Origin: Mesorhizobium sp.
GTDB taxonomy: Bacteria; Pseudomonadota; Alphaproteobacteria; Rhizobiales; Rhizobiaceae
Assembly (NCBI RefSeq): GCF_023954305.1
Contig: NZ_JAMLIG010000001.1
Coordinates: 124,001-188,000 of the forward strand
DNA length: 64,000 nt
Direction: 5' to 3'
The notes beneath the pieces are model-generated. The model did not search any database. It had not been told where the DNA came from and saw only the letters and a program-made list of their open reading frames with translations. Below, one piece after another: positions 25,739 through 32,721 of this stretch (the stretch's first letter is position 1; each line of letters begins with the position of its first letter). The position numbers were made by a program, and so were the translations under genes.

Positions 25739-26301
25739 CACGCGGCCTCCCCACCGAATAGAGGCTGCTGGACAGGTTCGGGAGCGCGCTGGGCGGCGCG
25801 AAGAATGAAGCAGCCGATATGGCGACCTGTGCCCTTCCCCGGCGACAAGTCTTCCGTGGCCAGCCACTTCACGTCGCCTAGATTTCTGACTTCCGCATGA
25901 TCCCCTAGGATCTCGCGCAGGAGCATCAGCACCCACTTGTCGATCGGATAGACCAGAACAACCGTCTTGCCCTTCCGATGTTCCTCAATGGCCTTGCGAA
26001 CCCACGCTGTCGGCCCCTTCTTTCTTCCTTGGTGAATGATGGACCCGAAGGGAGGATTGACGTAGGATGACATGCCCCATTCGCACGTCAGCCCGTCGAA
26101 ACCGTCAGGCAGTGGATAGGGGCAAGGGTCGAAGTCGAAGGCGAACTCGGCGTCGAGTTGGGCGTAAACATCCGGCGGCGTGAGCCAGTAGTGCTTGCCA
26201 TCATCACCGTTGCCGACGTGAAACTTGTTCGCGGCGGGCGGCAGTTGGTTCTGATGCCGCGTAGCGGGCGAGAAGCCAAACATATCCGGTCCAGACATCA
26301 C
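25738..26301 (-). CDS. Phage DNA N6-adenine methyltransferase (Dam-type)
   Basis: A 187-residue protein of the phage Dam family. It has KHYWLTPPDVYAQLD near the N-terminus, FDFDPCPYPLP, and the catalytic motif YVNPPFG (the NPPF form of DPPY). Later motifs include VLVYPIDKW and a GRHIGCFIL strand. It would methylate adenine in phage DNA, possibly to escape host restriction. Recognition sequence is unknown. It overlaps rusA by one base and the upstream gene by 4 bp. A second adenine methyltransferase is at 30607-31623. Confidence 0.85.
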   Translation of the reverse strand: MMSGPDMFGFSPATRHQNQLPPAANKFHVGNGDDGKHYWLTPPDVYAQLDAEFAFDFDPCPYPLPDGFDGLTCEWGMSSYVNPPFGSIIHQGRKKGPTAWVRKAIEEHRKGKTVVLVYPIDKWVLMLLREILGDHAEVRNLGDVKWLATEDLSPGKGTGRHIGCFILRAAQRAPEPVQQPLFGGEAA

Positions 26302-26525
26302 GCTGCCCCCGCATATCTCACGAGGTTCCGCGACCGTGCGCCCCGGCTCTTGTTGCTGCCACGGACAGGCTCAGGAAGCGGGGGAACAGGCGTGTCGACC
26401 TCAATCTCCGGGATCTGCATCAACACGGCCCATGAGGCGGGATGCGGGGCGCCGGGAATGATCGTCCAGCCGAGCGCAAGGCGGGTCTGGACTGCGGAGC
26501 GGGGAACAAAGGTGATGTTGAGCAT
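26298..26525 (-). CDS. Small early phage protein, unknown
   Basis: A 75-residue protein with a strand-rich start (MLNITFVPRSAVQTRLALGW) and a Pro-rich middle. Its ATG directly follows a TAG that would end the frameshifted upstream gene, and its end overlaps the methyltransferase by 4 bp. These junctions support it as a real operon member. No domain is known. Confidence 0.5.
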   Translation of the reverse strand: MLNITFVPRSAVQTRLALGWTIIPGAPHPASWAVLMQIPEIEVDTPVPPLPEPVRGSNKSRGARSRNLVRYAGAA

Positions 26526-26904
26526 CTATGTCGTTCCTGGCTTCGGAAAGAAGCAGTAGCGAACCGCCCCGTCCGTCGAGACGGCAGATGAAGTATGCGT
26601 TGGCGAGAGGCTGTTTCGCTTCCTTATATGGGACGACGCCCACGTAGCCCTTGTTCTTCAGCTTGGGATGACCGCCGACCGGGATGTTGATATGATACCC
26701 GTCTGCGCGTTCCGTGACGTATTCGTCCGAGATCGGGGCACAGTCGCCAGTCGGTGACGTGGCGGCGGAATTGCAGCATGAGGGCGGAAAGACGATGCCC
26801 AAACTCTGGCCCGAAAGGCTCTTGACCTCATGCGCCTGTCCTATGGTGAGCATCGGCCCGAGCATGAAACCAATCGCGGCGAGGATGGTGCGGTGGGAGA
26901 TCAT
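26526..26904 (-). pseudogene. Secreted Cys-containing protein gene with apparent +1 frameshift
   Basis: From ATG 26904 there is a clear signal peptide (about 23 residues, ending GQA), then FPPSCCNSAATSPTGDCAPI and VVPYKEAK. This is the pattern of a small exported protein family with paired Cys. The open frame then runs on as low-quality sequence to 26401, overlapping the next gene. Shifting by one base at the GGGG run (26567-26570) restores RYCFFPKPGTT and a TAG that abuts the next ATG. One inserted base, or a sequencing error, therefore seems to have broken the gene. Without correction a 168-residue protein would be predicted. Confidence 0.6.
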
Positions 26905-27644
26905 GCGGCCATCTCCATTTCTGCGATGTGGCAAAGGAAATCGCACGCTGGCGCGATCGGATTAGTCGTCGGCCAATCGGCAGGGATCTCGTCAATGAAG
27001 ATGCGTTCGTCATTGACGCGCGCGAGACGGACGCCTAGCCGTCGCGACAGTTCGACCATCCGCGCGAAGTCGTCGGGGTAGGACTTGCGGACCAGCGCCC
27101 AATAGTCAGGGCTGGTCGCCTTGACGCAGGTCTTGCAGTTGTTGTTGTGGAAGCCGAGGCGATAGGGGATCGGCAATGTAATGCCCGCCGCTTCGATCAT
27201 CGCCAGCGTCCCAGCCTTGGTGATCCCGGCGTCGATAAGCGGGGTCCAGATCGTCATTTCCGGGTAGTTGTCCCGAAGCTGTTTGGCGCGCGCCACGTCC
27301 CGCTGATCTGCGGTGTAACCAAAGACGTGAATGTCAGTCGGGCGCTGAAATGCGAGGCGCGGCACTACCTTCAACTCCGTCGTGCAGCGGGCGCCATTGA
27401 TGCCAGCAAGCCACCCCGTCTTTTCCCAAACGTCCCATGTGTCGGCATACTCTTCCGACCGGAGGTGCGTGACAGGAGAGTTGAACCAGCGCACGCAATC
27501 GGCCTCAAACCGATCTCCGTCCTCGTGTTCCTGCCCCGTCTCGCAATAGACCAGAACAGCGTCAGGATGCTCTCTGAGTGTCATCCGTGCCGCAACCGCA
27601 CTGGCAGCGCCGCGAGAAAACCAGACGAGGATGCGCCCGTTCAT
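26901..27644 (-). CDS. PAPS-reductase / PP-loop family protein
   Basis: A 247-residue PP-loop ATP-pyrophosphatase-type protein. Near the N-terminus WFSRGAASAVAA is the nucleotide-binding PP-loop (S-x-G-x-x-S form), followed by VLVYCETGQEHEDGDRF. Further motifs are a GARCTTELKVVP Cys segment and HNNNCKTCVKATSPDYW, with a Cys pair that could bind metal or act in redox. Phage members of this family are poorly understood. PAPS reductase relatives take part in sulfur transfer, including DNA phosphorothioation (DndC). It lies among two adenine methyltransferases, so a DNA modification role is a reasonable guess. Confidence 0.75.
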   Translation of the reverse strand: MNGRILVWFSRGAASAVAARMTLREHPDAVLVYCETGQEHEDGDRFEADCVRWFNSPVTHLRSEEYADTWDVWEKTGWLAGINGARCTTELKVVPRLAFQRPTDIHVFGYTADQRDVARAKQLRDNYPEMTIWTPLIDAGITKAGTLAMIEAAGITLPIPYRLGFHNNNCKTCVKATSPDYWALVRKSYPDDFARMVELSRRLGVRLARVNDERIFIDEIPADWPTTNPIAPACDFLCHIAEMEMAA

Positions 27645-27649
27645 CCGCC

Positions 27650-27937
27650 CTACTCCGCCGCTTTCAGTGCGCCTTGCTCAAGGACGGAATCGGCCTGTGA
27701 GAGGGCGGAGATCGATACGCGAACCTGGCGAAGCTCTTCCGTGCGGGCCGCGATTTCCTCGACAAGCCGCACTTCGGTGATGCCGTAGGCTTCGAGCGCC
27801 TTGCCCACCGCTGCCCGGTTGCGCTCGATATGGGACAGCCTGACTTCGGCCTGTGCTTCCGCGACGAAATCATCGTCCAGCGTCACCGGGAGACGGCGGC
27901 GGAACGACAGGCGGGTGAAATGATCCGTGAGGCTCAT
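27650..27937 (-). CDS. Small early phage protein, unknown
   Basis: A 95-residue helical protein with a basic start (LSFRRRLPVTLDDDFVAEAQAEV) and a long Glu/Ala/Arg helix. It overlaps the upstream gene's stop by 4 bp and is 5 bp from the PP-loop gene. No recognised family. Confidence 0.5.
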   Translation of the reverse strand: MSLTDHFTRLSFRRRLPVTLDDDFVAEAQAEVRLSHIERNRAAVGKALEAYGITEVRLVEEIAARTEELRQVRVSISALSQADSVLEQGALKAAE

Positions 27938-28218
27938 GGCGTCTGCCCTTTCGCTTTGGAGAGGGCGGCGTCGATCTTGGCGAGACGAGCATCGAGTGCG
28001 GCGTTAACCTCGTTGCCCATGCCTTCGGGACGTTCCATCATGCCGATGACAACCTTTGCCGCCATCAGCGCTTCCGCCAGATCAGGAGCGGCTGCTATGA
28101 GGCGGGCGTTGGCGTCACGATTTCGCCAATTAACGTCTGCGATCCATCCTTGTCCTGCCCGTATCGTTCCTTTCCCAGCAATACGCCAAGGCCCAGGTGT
28201 CCATTTCGGCTCGTTCAT
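27934..28218 (-). CDS. Small conserved phage protein (TPGPW motif)
   Basis: A 94-residue protein starting at ATG 28218, whose start overlaps the stop of the 35-residue gene (ATGA). It has the common phage opening WTPGPWRI, then DANARLIAAAPDLAEALMAA and an ALSKAKGQTP tail. The protein type is widespread in phages and prophages with no known function. A more distant relative on the right arm is at 34760-35032 (TPTPWEA). Confidence 0.65.
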   Translation of the reverse strand: MNEPKWTPGPWRIAGKGTIRAGQGWIADVNWRNRDANARLIAAAPDLAEALMAAKVVIGMMERPEGMGNEVNAALDARLAKIDAALSKAKGQTP

Positions 28219-28322
28219 CGTGTCGGCCCTTTCAGTCCCACCCCATCGCCGGATAACCGGATAGAAACGTGAGGCTTGGGGTTGCGGAAATAGCGGTGGA
28301 AGAGGGTGAGGAGGCGGGTCAT
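28215..28322 (-). CDS. 35-residue basic micropeptide
   Basis: A 108-bp frame beginning MTRLLTLFHRYFRNPKPHVS and ending in a basic KGPTR tail. GGGGAG lies 6 bp before its ATG, and its stop overlaps the next ATG (ATGA). These two signals mark it as a likely gene. An alternative, a GTG-started frame in another phase from 28329 extending the next gene, is less likely because its sequence is low-quality and proline-rich. Function is unknown. Confidence 0.55.
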   Translation of the reverse strand: MTRLLTLFHRYFRNPKPHVSIRLSGDGVGLKGPTR

Positions 28323-28325
28323 TCG

Positions 28326-28688
28326 TCACTCCCCGCGGCCAACTCCGGAGCGATCAAGAGCGCGAGCCATCGCGCGGAACGCATCAACGAACGGGCGATA
28401 AAAATCCGCCTCTTCGCCCACCAGGAGAGCGTCGGCCTTGGCGATGACTTCTTCGATTGAGCGGAGTTCTTTCCGGCCATAACGCAGTCCTGTGTTTTCC
28501 TCGACCTGACGAAGCTCGTCGGCGCTGATCTTGATGCGCGGGTCCGCATACCAAACGTCCCGCGTGCGGCTGTAACCCCACCGCAAACGGCGCGATGCGA
28601 TCCGGATGCGATCCCCGACACTGACACCGGAACCGGGCGGGGCAACGTGCTGACGCAATGCGTCCTGAACAAACTCAACACTCGACAT
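28326..28688 (-). CDS. Early phage protein, unknown (120 aa)
   Basis: A 120-residue protein starting at ATG 28688, preceded by GGAAAG. It has basic, aromatic-containing segments (GDRIRIASRRLRWGYSRTRDVWY), then an acidic helical half (ELRSIEEVIAKADALLVGEEADF). The N-terminal half might bind nucleic acid, but no known motif is present. It is the first of a tight group of minus-strand genes downstream of the gap at 28689-28781. Confidence 0.55.
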   Translation of the reverse strand: MSSVEFVQDALRQHVAPPGSGVSVGDRIRIASRRLRWGYSRTRDVWYADPRIKISADELRQVEENTGLRYGRKELRSIEEVIAKADALLVGEEADFYRPFVDAFRAMARALDRSGVGRGE

Positions 28689-28781
28689 GTTTGATCTTTC
28701 CAATCGATCCTCGGACACTTCCGACATCCTTTCGCTCACAGTGGGAACCGTGAACGAGACAGAGACGAAAGGACTTCACCG

Positions 28782-28946
28782 ATGCGCCAACCCGCCCGCC
28801 GCCAAGCAAGACAGGGTTATGCGCGGAAACCGAAAATCCTCCTGGCAATGAACCAGAACGAGCCGGACCTACCAGGCTTGGAAGACTGGCAACGACTTGA
28901 TGAGGTCGTGGCAGATGTGTCCCGGTTGTGGTGGTTGAAGGAGTGA
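28782..28946 (+). CDS. 54-residue plus-strand small protein
   Basis: A plus-strand frame within the leftward operon. The ATG is preceded by AAAGGA eight bases upstream. The protein has a basic N-terminus with PARRQARQGYARKPK and an acidic/aromatic C-terminus (EVVADVSRLWWLKE), and it looks coding. Its stop is back-to-back with the stop of the minus gene at 28947-29072. The alternative is a 91-residue minus-strand frame (28675-28950) starting with an ATGA overlap. I prefer the plus-strand reading but cannot exclude the other. Confidence 0.45.
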   Translation: MRQPARRQARQGYARKPKILLAMNQNEPDLPGLEDWQRLDEVVADVSRLWWLKE

Positions 28947-29072
28947 TCATGGCCGGCGCGTCACAATCGCAACGCCAATCAAGATCGCATCAAGGGTCAT
29001 CCCGAGAGCAAAAACCCAAACAGGAATTCCACCCTCGCTAAAGCCGCCCGCGATCAGTGCGATGAAGCTCAC
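28947..29072 (-). CDS. 41-residue two-segment membrane micropeptide
   Basis: GTG 29072 overlaps the upstream stop (GTGA). The sequence is almost wholly hydrophobic with one or two spans (FIALIAGGF, then PVWVFALGMTLDAILIGVAI) and ends in a basic TRRP tail. The coupling and hydrophobic pattern support a real membrane microprotein. Function is unknown. Confidence 0.5.
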   Translation of the reverse strand: MSFIALIAGGFSEGGIPVWVFALGMTLDAILIGVAIVTRRP

Positions 29073-29233
29073 GACACGGCCCTCGCTGCGTTCTCGTCAG
29101 ACTGACGGGCATATCGGGCAAGGGCTTCGGAAGACGTGGGACGCACATTGCGAGGACGGGCCATGACGTAGCCGGCAATGCCGAAGACAAGGCCAGTGAG
29201 GGAGCAAAGGAGGATGGTGAGGGAGATGGTCAT
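29069..29233 (-). CDS. 54-residue single-span membrane protein
   Basis: Starts at ATG 29233 and overlaps the upstream gene by 4 bp (ATGA). Residues 4-24 form a transmembrane helix (LTILLCSLTGLVFGIAGYVM), followed by a basic cytoplasmic tail with ARPRNVRP. It lies in a run of small membrane genes with 28947-29072 and 29508-29657. No family is known. Confidence 0.55.
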   Translation of the reverse strand: MTISLTILLCSLTGLVFGIAGYVMARPRNVRPTSSEALARYARQSDENAARAVS

Positions 29234-29508
29234 GCCGGCTCCTTTTCGGTCGGAGCCTGCGTTAGAATGGAGCGGAAGATGTCCAGCCGACGCTCGTCTA
29301 GGGGGCGGAAGCCAGCGATGTGCCCCAACTGGCGCCACGGGCGTTCGGCGAAATGCAGAAACGCACCCGGATACTCATCAATGTAGCGCACATCATCAAT
29401 CGTAAACACTTGCCCTTTGATGAAAGGCGGGTACCCCTGATCATAGAGCTTGCGAACTGTGCTTATGACGCAGGCGACCCGCATTCCGACACGAGGTTCC
29501 CAGTACAT
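29230..29508 (-). CDS. Small early phage protein, unknown (92 aa)
   Basis: A 92-residue protein; ATG 29508 overlaps the stop of the upstream membrane gene (TGATG). It has a beta-rich first half, MRVACVISTVRKL and KGQVFTIDDVRYID, then FLHFAERPWRQLGHIAGFRPL. This looks like a small SH3/beta-barrel-type fold. Similar proteins occur in phages of this host group. Function is unknown. Confidence 0.55.
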   Translation of the reverse strand: MYWEPRVGMRVACVISTVRKLYDQGYPPFIKGQVFTIDDVRYIDEYPGAFLHFAERPWRQLGHIAGFRPLDERRLDIFRSILTQAPTEKEPA

Positions 29509-29657
29509 CACAGCCACCCCATCCAATGCGCGAACTGCCTCACGGCAAGGATGATCCCGGCCCATAGAGCGAACGACAGTGCGAAGATCGCCAGAGGTGC
29601 CCACTTGATGCGAGGCTCCTCGTGGAGGTGGGAGTAACGGGTCTGGAGAGGAGACAT
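29508..29657 (-). CDS. 49-residue single-span membrane protein
   Basis: Starts at ATG 29657 and ends overlapping the next ATG (TGATG). A short basic, His-rich head (TRYSHLHEEPRIKW) precedes one transmembrane helix (APLAIFALSFALWAGIILAV) and a QFAHWMGWL tail. Its tight coupling on both sides supports translation. The role is unknown. Confidence 0.55.
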   Translation of the reverse strand: MSPLQTRYSHLHEEPRIKWAPLAIFALSFALWAGIILAVRQFAHWMGWL

Positions 29658-29953
29658 CAGCGAACTTCCTCGTTCATGTCGTAGCCCGGCCCGTGTTGGC
29701 TCTCCCGCCATGCGGCAAGCCATGGGTCGTCGGATAGAGCCGCCCGGAAGCGCTGTTCGACTTCGAACGCGCTGGCTTCGGGTGGGATAGGAAAGGGCGG
29801 AGCGGCCGAACCGCTCGACGCCTGAGTTGCCGCGCATGGGGAGGTTTCAACGCGCGGGTCTGGAATAGGCGCAGACAGAGAGGTCCGCCGGGAGGAGTGG
29901 GCCTCCCTCTCTGTCTGCATACCGTCGCTGAGGGGTTGGGCGACGGTGTTCAT
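29657..29953 (-). CDS. Small early phage protein, unknown (98 aa)
   Basis: Starts at ATG 29953, overlapping the zinc-ribbon gene's stop by 4 bp. The N-terminal two-thirds are disordered and rich in Ser, Pro, Arg and Thr; the C-terminal third is helical (AFEVEQRFRAALSDDPWLAAWRES). The last base of its stop overlaps the next ATG. No known domain. Confidence 0.5.
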   Translation of the reverse strand: MNTVAQPLSDGMQTEREAHSSRRTSLSAPIPDPRVETSPCAATQASSGSAAPPFPIPPEASAFEVEQRFRAALSDDPWLAAWRESQHGPGYDMNEEVR

Positions 29954-30174
29954 GCGACCTCGCTTTGGCGCATCGCGCGCCGGACTTGTTTCGGAGACAT
30001 CCATGCGATCTGGCGACCGCATCCTTCGCACTTCATCCGCGCGGCGTGCCGAGCGGGTTCGATGACTGGCGCTTCCTCAGCCGTGCCCGTCTCTCCGCCG
30101 CACCACATGCAGGGCTTGAACGCCCCGCGCGGCTTGTTCAACGGTATGGAGTGGATGGGGAGAGCGCAGGACAT
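29950..30174 (-). CDS. Small zinc-ribbon-like protein
   Basis: A 74-residue protein with two Cys pairs, KPCMWCGGETG and MKCEGCGRQIAW, in a CxxC...CxxC layout typical of zinc ribbons. It probably binds one zinc and could bind DNA, RNA or protein. It is 1 bp from the upstream nuclease-like gene. No target is known. Confidence 0.65.
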   Translation of the reverse strand: MSCALPIHSIPLNKPRGAFKPCMWCGGETGTAEEAPVIEPARHAARMKCEGCGRQIAWMSPKQVRRAMRQSEVA

Positions 30175-30175
30175 A

Positions 30176-30610
30176 TCAGGCCGCCTCTCGTCCGCCGACG
30201 ACCTGAACGTCGACCTTCTTCGCCCACGCGGCGATCCGATCGTTCAAGTCGATGATGGAGCATTCTTGCCACTCGCTGAACTTTCCAGCGTGAACGACCA
30301 TCACGTTCTCGATGCCCATCGGATTGCCGGGCTCATGCTGGATCACAACGTAAGTGATCTGCGTCGAAAGCCTGGTGAGGCGCTCGGCAAGGATGCGCTG
30401 CCCGACGGGCAACGGACCTTTGTGCGACTTCCACTCGAGGAAGAGGAACGAACCGTTCACCTCCGCGACGCCATCGATGTCGGACATCGTGAGCTTGCGC
30501 GGGAGCGCGTGGTAGAAATACTCGATGTTCGGGCGATACTGCTTGTTCCAGCAACCCTTCGCTTCGCAGTCGTGGTGGATCGGATTGTAGTTGTCGGGGA
30601 GCTTGCTCAC
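30176..30610 (-). CDS. PD-(D/E)XK-like nuclease candidate
   Basis: A 144-residue protein with SDIDGVAEVNGSFLFLEWKSHKG, which fits a PD-(D/E)XK core: an Asp, then E-x-K (EWK) on the next strand, and a conserved QRILAERL helix. The fold is that of VRR-NUC/phage-type resolvase nucleases. The short Cys-containing start (HHDCEAKGCWNKQ) may bind metal. It overlaps the methyltransferase stop by 4 bp. Substrate is unknown. Confidence 0.65.
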   Translation of the reverse strand: MSKLPDNYNPIHHDCEAKGCWNKQYRPNIEYFYHALPRKLTMSDIDGVAEVNGSFLFLEWKSHKGPLPVGQRILAERLTRLSTQITYVVIQHEPGNPMGIENVMVVHAGKFSEWQECSIIDLNDRIAAWAKKVDVQVVGGREAA

Positions 30611-31623
30611 TGGCGCACCTCCACGACAAATCCGACCTCGCCGAACGATGCCGCGAAGGCGTCAACGTCATGCCCGAAGTAGAAGAACGCCTGCCCTTGC
30701 GTTGGAGCTGCAAGTTCGCCAGTCGGCGAGACGAATCGGACGCGGCCGCGCGTGAAGCACATCGCCGTCGCGGCGCGCGCCAGCTTCTGAAACCACGCCG
30801 TGTCGGTGTAGTTGTGCGTCAGGACGATTGCGGCGGTGACGCGCTTGGCCTCCCACTCCGCAACCATCTTGTCGGCGAAGTGAGCGATGGCCGGCTGCGC
30901 ATAAGGTGGGTTGAGCCAGATGCGTCCGAGCCATTCCTGTTCAAGCCCGTTCGTTTCCTGGCTGAAAAAGCGCGACGCCTTTACCGTCTGATTGGCGACG
31001 TGCGACGACGCCGGATCGAGATCGATCTCGCCGAGAACTGCCCTCGCCAGCGCGATATGATCGCCGGGCGTATACCACTCGTTTTCGCCAGTTCCGAAGG
31101 TGCCGCGAACATGCTTGTCACCGGCGGCGAGCAGGTTGACGGTGACGCGCTCGTTCTCTTCCTCGACCCGGGCGCGCCAGTCGGAAATCGTGCTGTTGAA
31201 CTCTTGCTCAGGAATGGCTGCGAACTTGCGCGCTCGATCCGCGAGGTTCTTGTCGATACCGGCTTCGGCGAGCGTGATCGGCACTTCGGCAACTTGGGTT
31301 TCAGAAAAACCCAAGTCACTGCGACGCCCTTGCGCGGTGCCATGCTCCGCCCGTTGCATCGCCATCAACTCGCCGAGGCGGCGCTCGCCGCGGAACCGGA
31401 TTTCTGCCAGATCGACTTCGGCCTGCTTGTTCTTCGCGACGCGAGCGGCGGCGCGCATGGCCTCGGCTGTATCGCGGATGTCCTTCACCTCGTCGACCGA
31501 CTTGGCTTCGGCGATAGCTGCGACCATGCGCTCGTAACGAACGAGGCCAGCGCCATTGCCAGCCATTGCGCTGAGTGCTTGGGAGGCAATGCCGTTTGGC
31601 CTGATCTGATGCGCGAGGCTCAT
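30607..31623 (-). CDS. Adenine DNA methyltransferase, phage type
   Basis: A 338-residue protein. The N-terminal half (1-180) is helical, Ala/Arg/Glu-rich, and resembles an N-terminal region found on phage adenine methyltransferases. The C-terminal half has the family's target region NEWYTPGDHIALAR, AVLGEIDLDPASSHVANQTV, and the catalytic IWLNPPYAQP (NPPY). It is the second adenine methyltransferase in the operon (first: 25738-26301), so the phage carries two different ones. ATG 31623 overlaps the Cro-like gene's stop by 4 bp. Confidence 0.82.
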   Translation of the reverse strand: MSLAHQIRPNGIASQALSAMAGNGAGLVRYERMVAAIAEAKSVDEVKDIRDTAEAMRAAARVAKNKQAEVDLAEIRFRGERRLGELMAMQRAEHGTAQGRRSDLGFSETQVAEVPITLAEAGIDKNLADRARKFAAIPEQEFNSTISDWRARVEEENERVTVNLLAAGDKHVRGTFGTGENEWYTPGDHIALARAVLGEIDLDPASSHVANQTVKASRFFSQETNGLEQEWLGRIWLNPPYAQPAIAHFADKMVAEWEAKRVTAAIVLTHNYTDTAWFQKLARAATAMCFTRGRVRFVSPTGELAAPTQGQAFFYFGHDVDAFAASFGEVGFVVEVRQ

Positions 31624-31874
31624 GCCGCCTCTCCCTGTTCGGAGGACTCCTTCGCAGATTGGCGACGAGGCGGGCCGAAGATGTCCGGGCGAAGGATGTG
31701 CTTCGAAACCTTGCCGTTCGTGGCCTCATGCAGCTTCTTCGCCATGTCGGCGCTGATCGATTTGGCCTTCTTCAGATACGAGATTTGCTGCTGCGAACAG
31801 CCGATGGCCGACGCCAGCTTTTCCTGTGAGCCGAAGTGCTCGACCGCTGCGGAGATGTGGGGTTCAAGGTTCAT
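31620..31874 (-). CDS. Cro-like helix-turn-helix repressor
   Basis: An 84-residue DNA-binding protein, divergent from the CI-like repressor. The helix-turn-helix is SQEKLASAIGCSQQQISYLK, as in YdaS/Cro-type proteins. It would compete at the operators and favour the lytic state. ATG 31874 is chosen; the -10 element of its promoter ends only 11 bp upstream, so the mRNA is nearly or fully leaderless and no ribosome-binding site is visible. It starts the leftward early operon. Confidence 0.8.
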   Translation of the reverse strand: MNLEPHISAAVEHFGSQEKLASAIGCSQQQISYLKKAKSISADMAKKLHEATNGKVSKHILRPDIFGPPRRQSAKESSEQGEAA

Positions 31875-31878
31875 GACA

Positions 31879-31926
31879 ACAAGCAAACTAGTTGGCTTCG
31901 CAAAACATGTCAACTAGGAATCTTGT
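31879..31926. promoter_or_regulatory. Divergent control region: leftward promoter with two operator sites
   Basis: On the minus strand, TTGACA (31913-31908) and TAGTTT (31890-31885) are 17 bp apart, a good sigma-70-type promoter for the Cro-like gene. Two 14-bp dyads match ACWAGNNNNCTWGT: ACAAGCAAACTAGT at 31879-31892, overlapping the -10, and ACTAGGAATCTTGT at 31913-31926, abutting the -35. A bound repressor would block this promoter. The same dyad recurs at 33069-33124. Confidence 0.75.
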
Positions 31927-31963
31927 AGGGCCGCTTGTGACCGCGCACGCTAGAATGCCGAGC

Positions 31964-32611
31964 ATGACGATCGCCAAGAACCTCACGCGCTTACGCTCGA
32001 AAGCAGGGCTGTCCCAATCGGCACTGGCGAAACTGTCCGGTGTATCTCAGCAGCTCATCTCGCAGATCGAACGGGGTGAAAACGATTCCACGCGCCACCT
32101 GCCCAAACTCGCCAATGCGCTTGGCGTCGGCATTGGAGAAATCGACCCGTCCTACGAAGGACCTGCGCCAAACGTCCGCATGGTGAAAGTCGTCGGCTTC
32201 GTGCAGGCTGGGCACTATAACGAAGCGTGGGAACTTCCGGAGGAAGATACCTACGAGGTGCCTATCCCGGCTGATCCGCGATTGCACAACTACTCGCTAC
32301 TCGCGGTAGAGACGCGCGGCACGTCAATGAACCGCAGGTATCCAGAAGGGACCATTCTCGTTTTCAGTTCCGCAATCCAGACCTACGAGGATTTGAAACC
32401 TGGGCGTCGTTACATTATCGAGCGCGAACGCGCCGATGGAACGAGAGAGGCGACCGTAAAACTCTTGTGGCTCGACAAGAGCGGGAAGCCGTGGCTTTTG
32501 CCAGAGTCAGACGACCCACTTTTTCAAGCACCCATCGCTCTAGATGGAGACGAGGGGGATACGATCCGGGTCTTGGGCCAAGTTCGTTTTTCCGTCGCGC
32601 GTGAGGACTGA
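31964..32611 (+). CDS. CI/LexA-type prophage repressor (XRE HTH + S24 peptidase)
   Basis: A 215-residue repressor. Residues 3-60 form an XRE helix-turn-helix (GLSQSALAKLSGVSQQLIS). The C-terminal domain is LexA-like: a cleavage site of VQAG type (Ala82-Gly83), nucleophile Ser121 in RGTSMN, and general base Lys166 in REATVKLL. It should autocleave when RecA is activated, so the prophage is predicted to be SOS-inducible. The start at 31964 gives the family's normal N-terminus; an ATG at 31955 is possible. It is presumably the protein that binds the five dyads. Confidence 0.9.
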   Translation: MTIAKNLTRLRSKAGLSQSALAKLSGVSQQLISQIERGENDSTRHLPKLANALGVGIGEIDPSYEGPAPNVRMVKVVGFVQAGHYNEAWELPEEDTYEVPIPADPRLHNYSLLAVETRGTSMNRRYPEGTILVFSSAIQTYEDLKPGRRYIIERERADGTREATVKLLWLDKSGKPWLLPESDDPLFQAPIALDGDEGDTIRVLGQVRFSVARED

Positions 32612-32678
32612 GTTCTATTCTCCTAAGCCGATACCCTCTTAAAGAGATAGCTTTCCGTTATTCAGCTTTAAGTTATTC

Positions 32679-32721
32679 ATGTGCACCTGATGCACATAGA
32701 TAAGTGCATGACGTGCACTTA
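32679..32721. terminator. Tandem hairpins between convergent genes
   Basis: ATGTGCA-CCTGA-TGCACAT (32679-32697, 7-bp stem) and TAAGTGCA-TGACG-TGCACTTA (32701-32721, 8-bp stem) are perfect hairpins with 5-nt loops and the same GTGCA core. They lie between the repressor stop (32611) and the stop of the minus gene (32719-32721, within the second stem). No T-run follows, so termination is only suggested by the position. Confidence 0.5.

Noticed and set aside
28675..28950. A 91-residue minus-strand frame with ATGA coupling
   Set aside because: Ser/Gly/Val-rich and unlike a protein; the plus-strand frame on the same bases looks better. Kept as an alternative in the notes, not as a feature.
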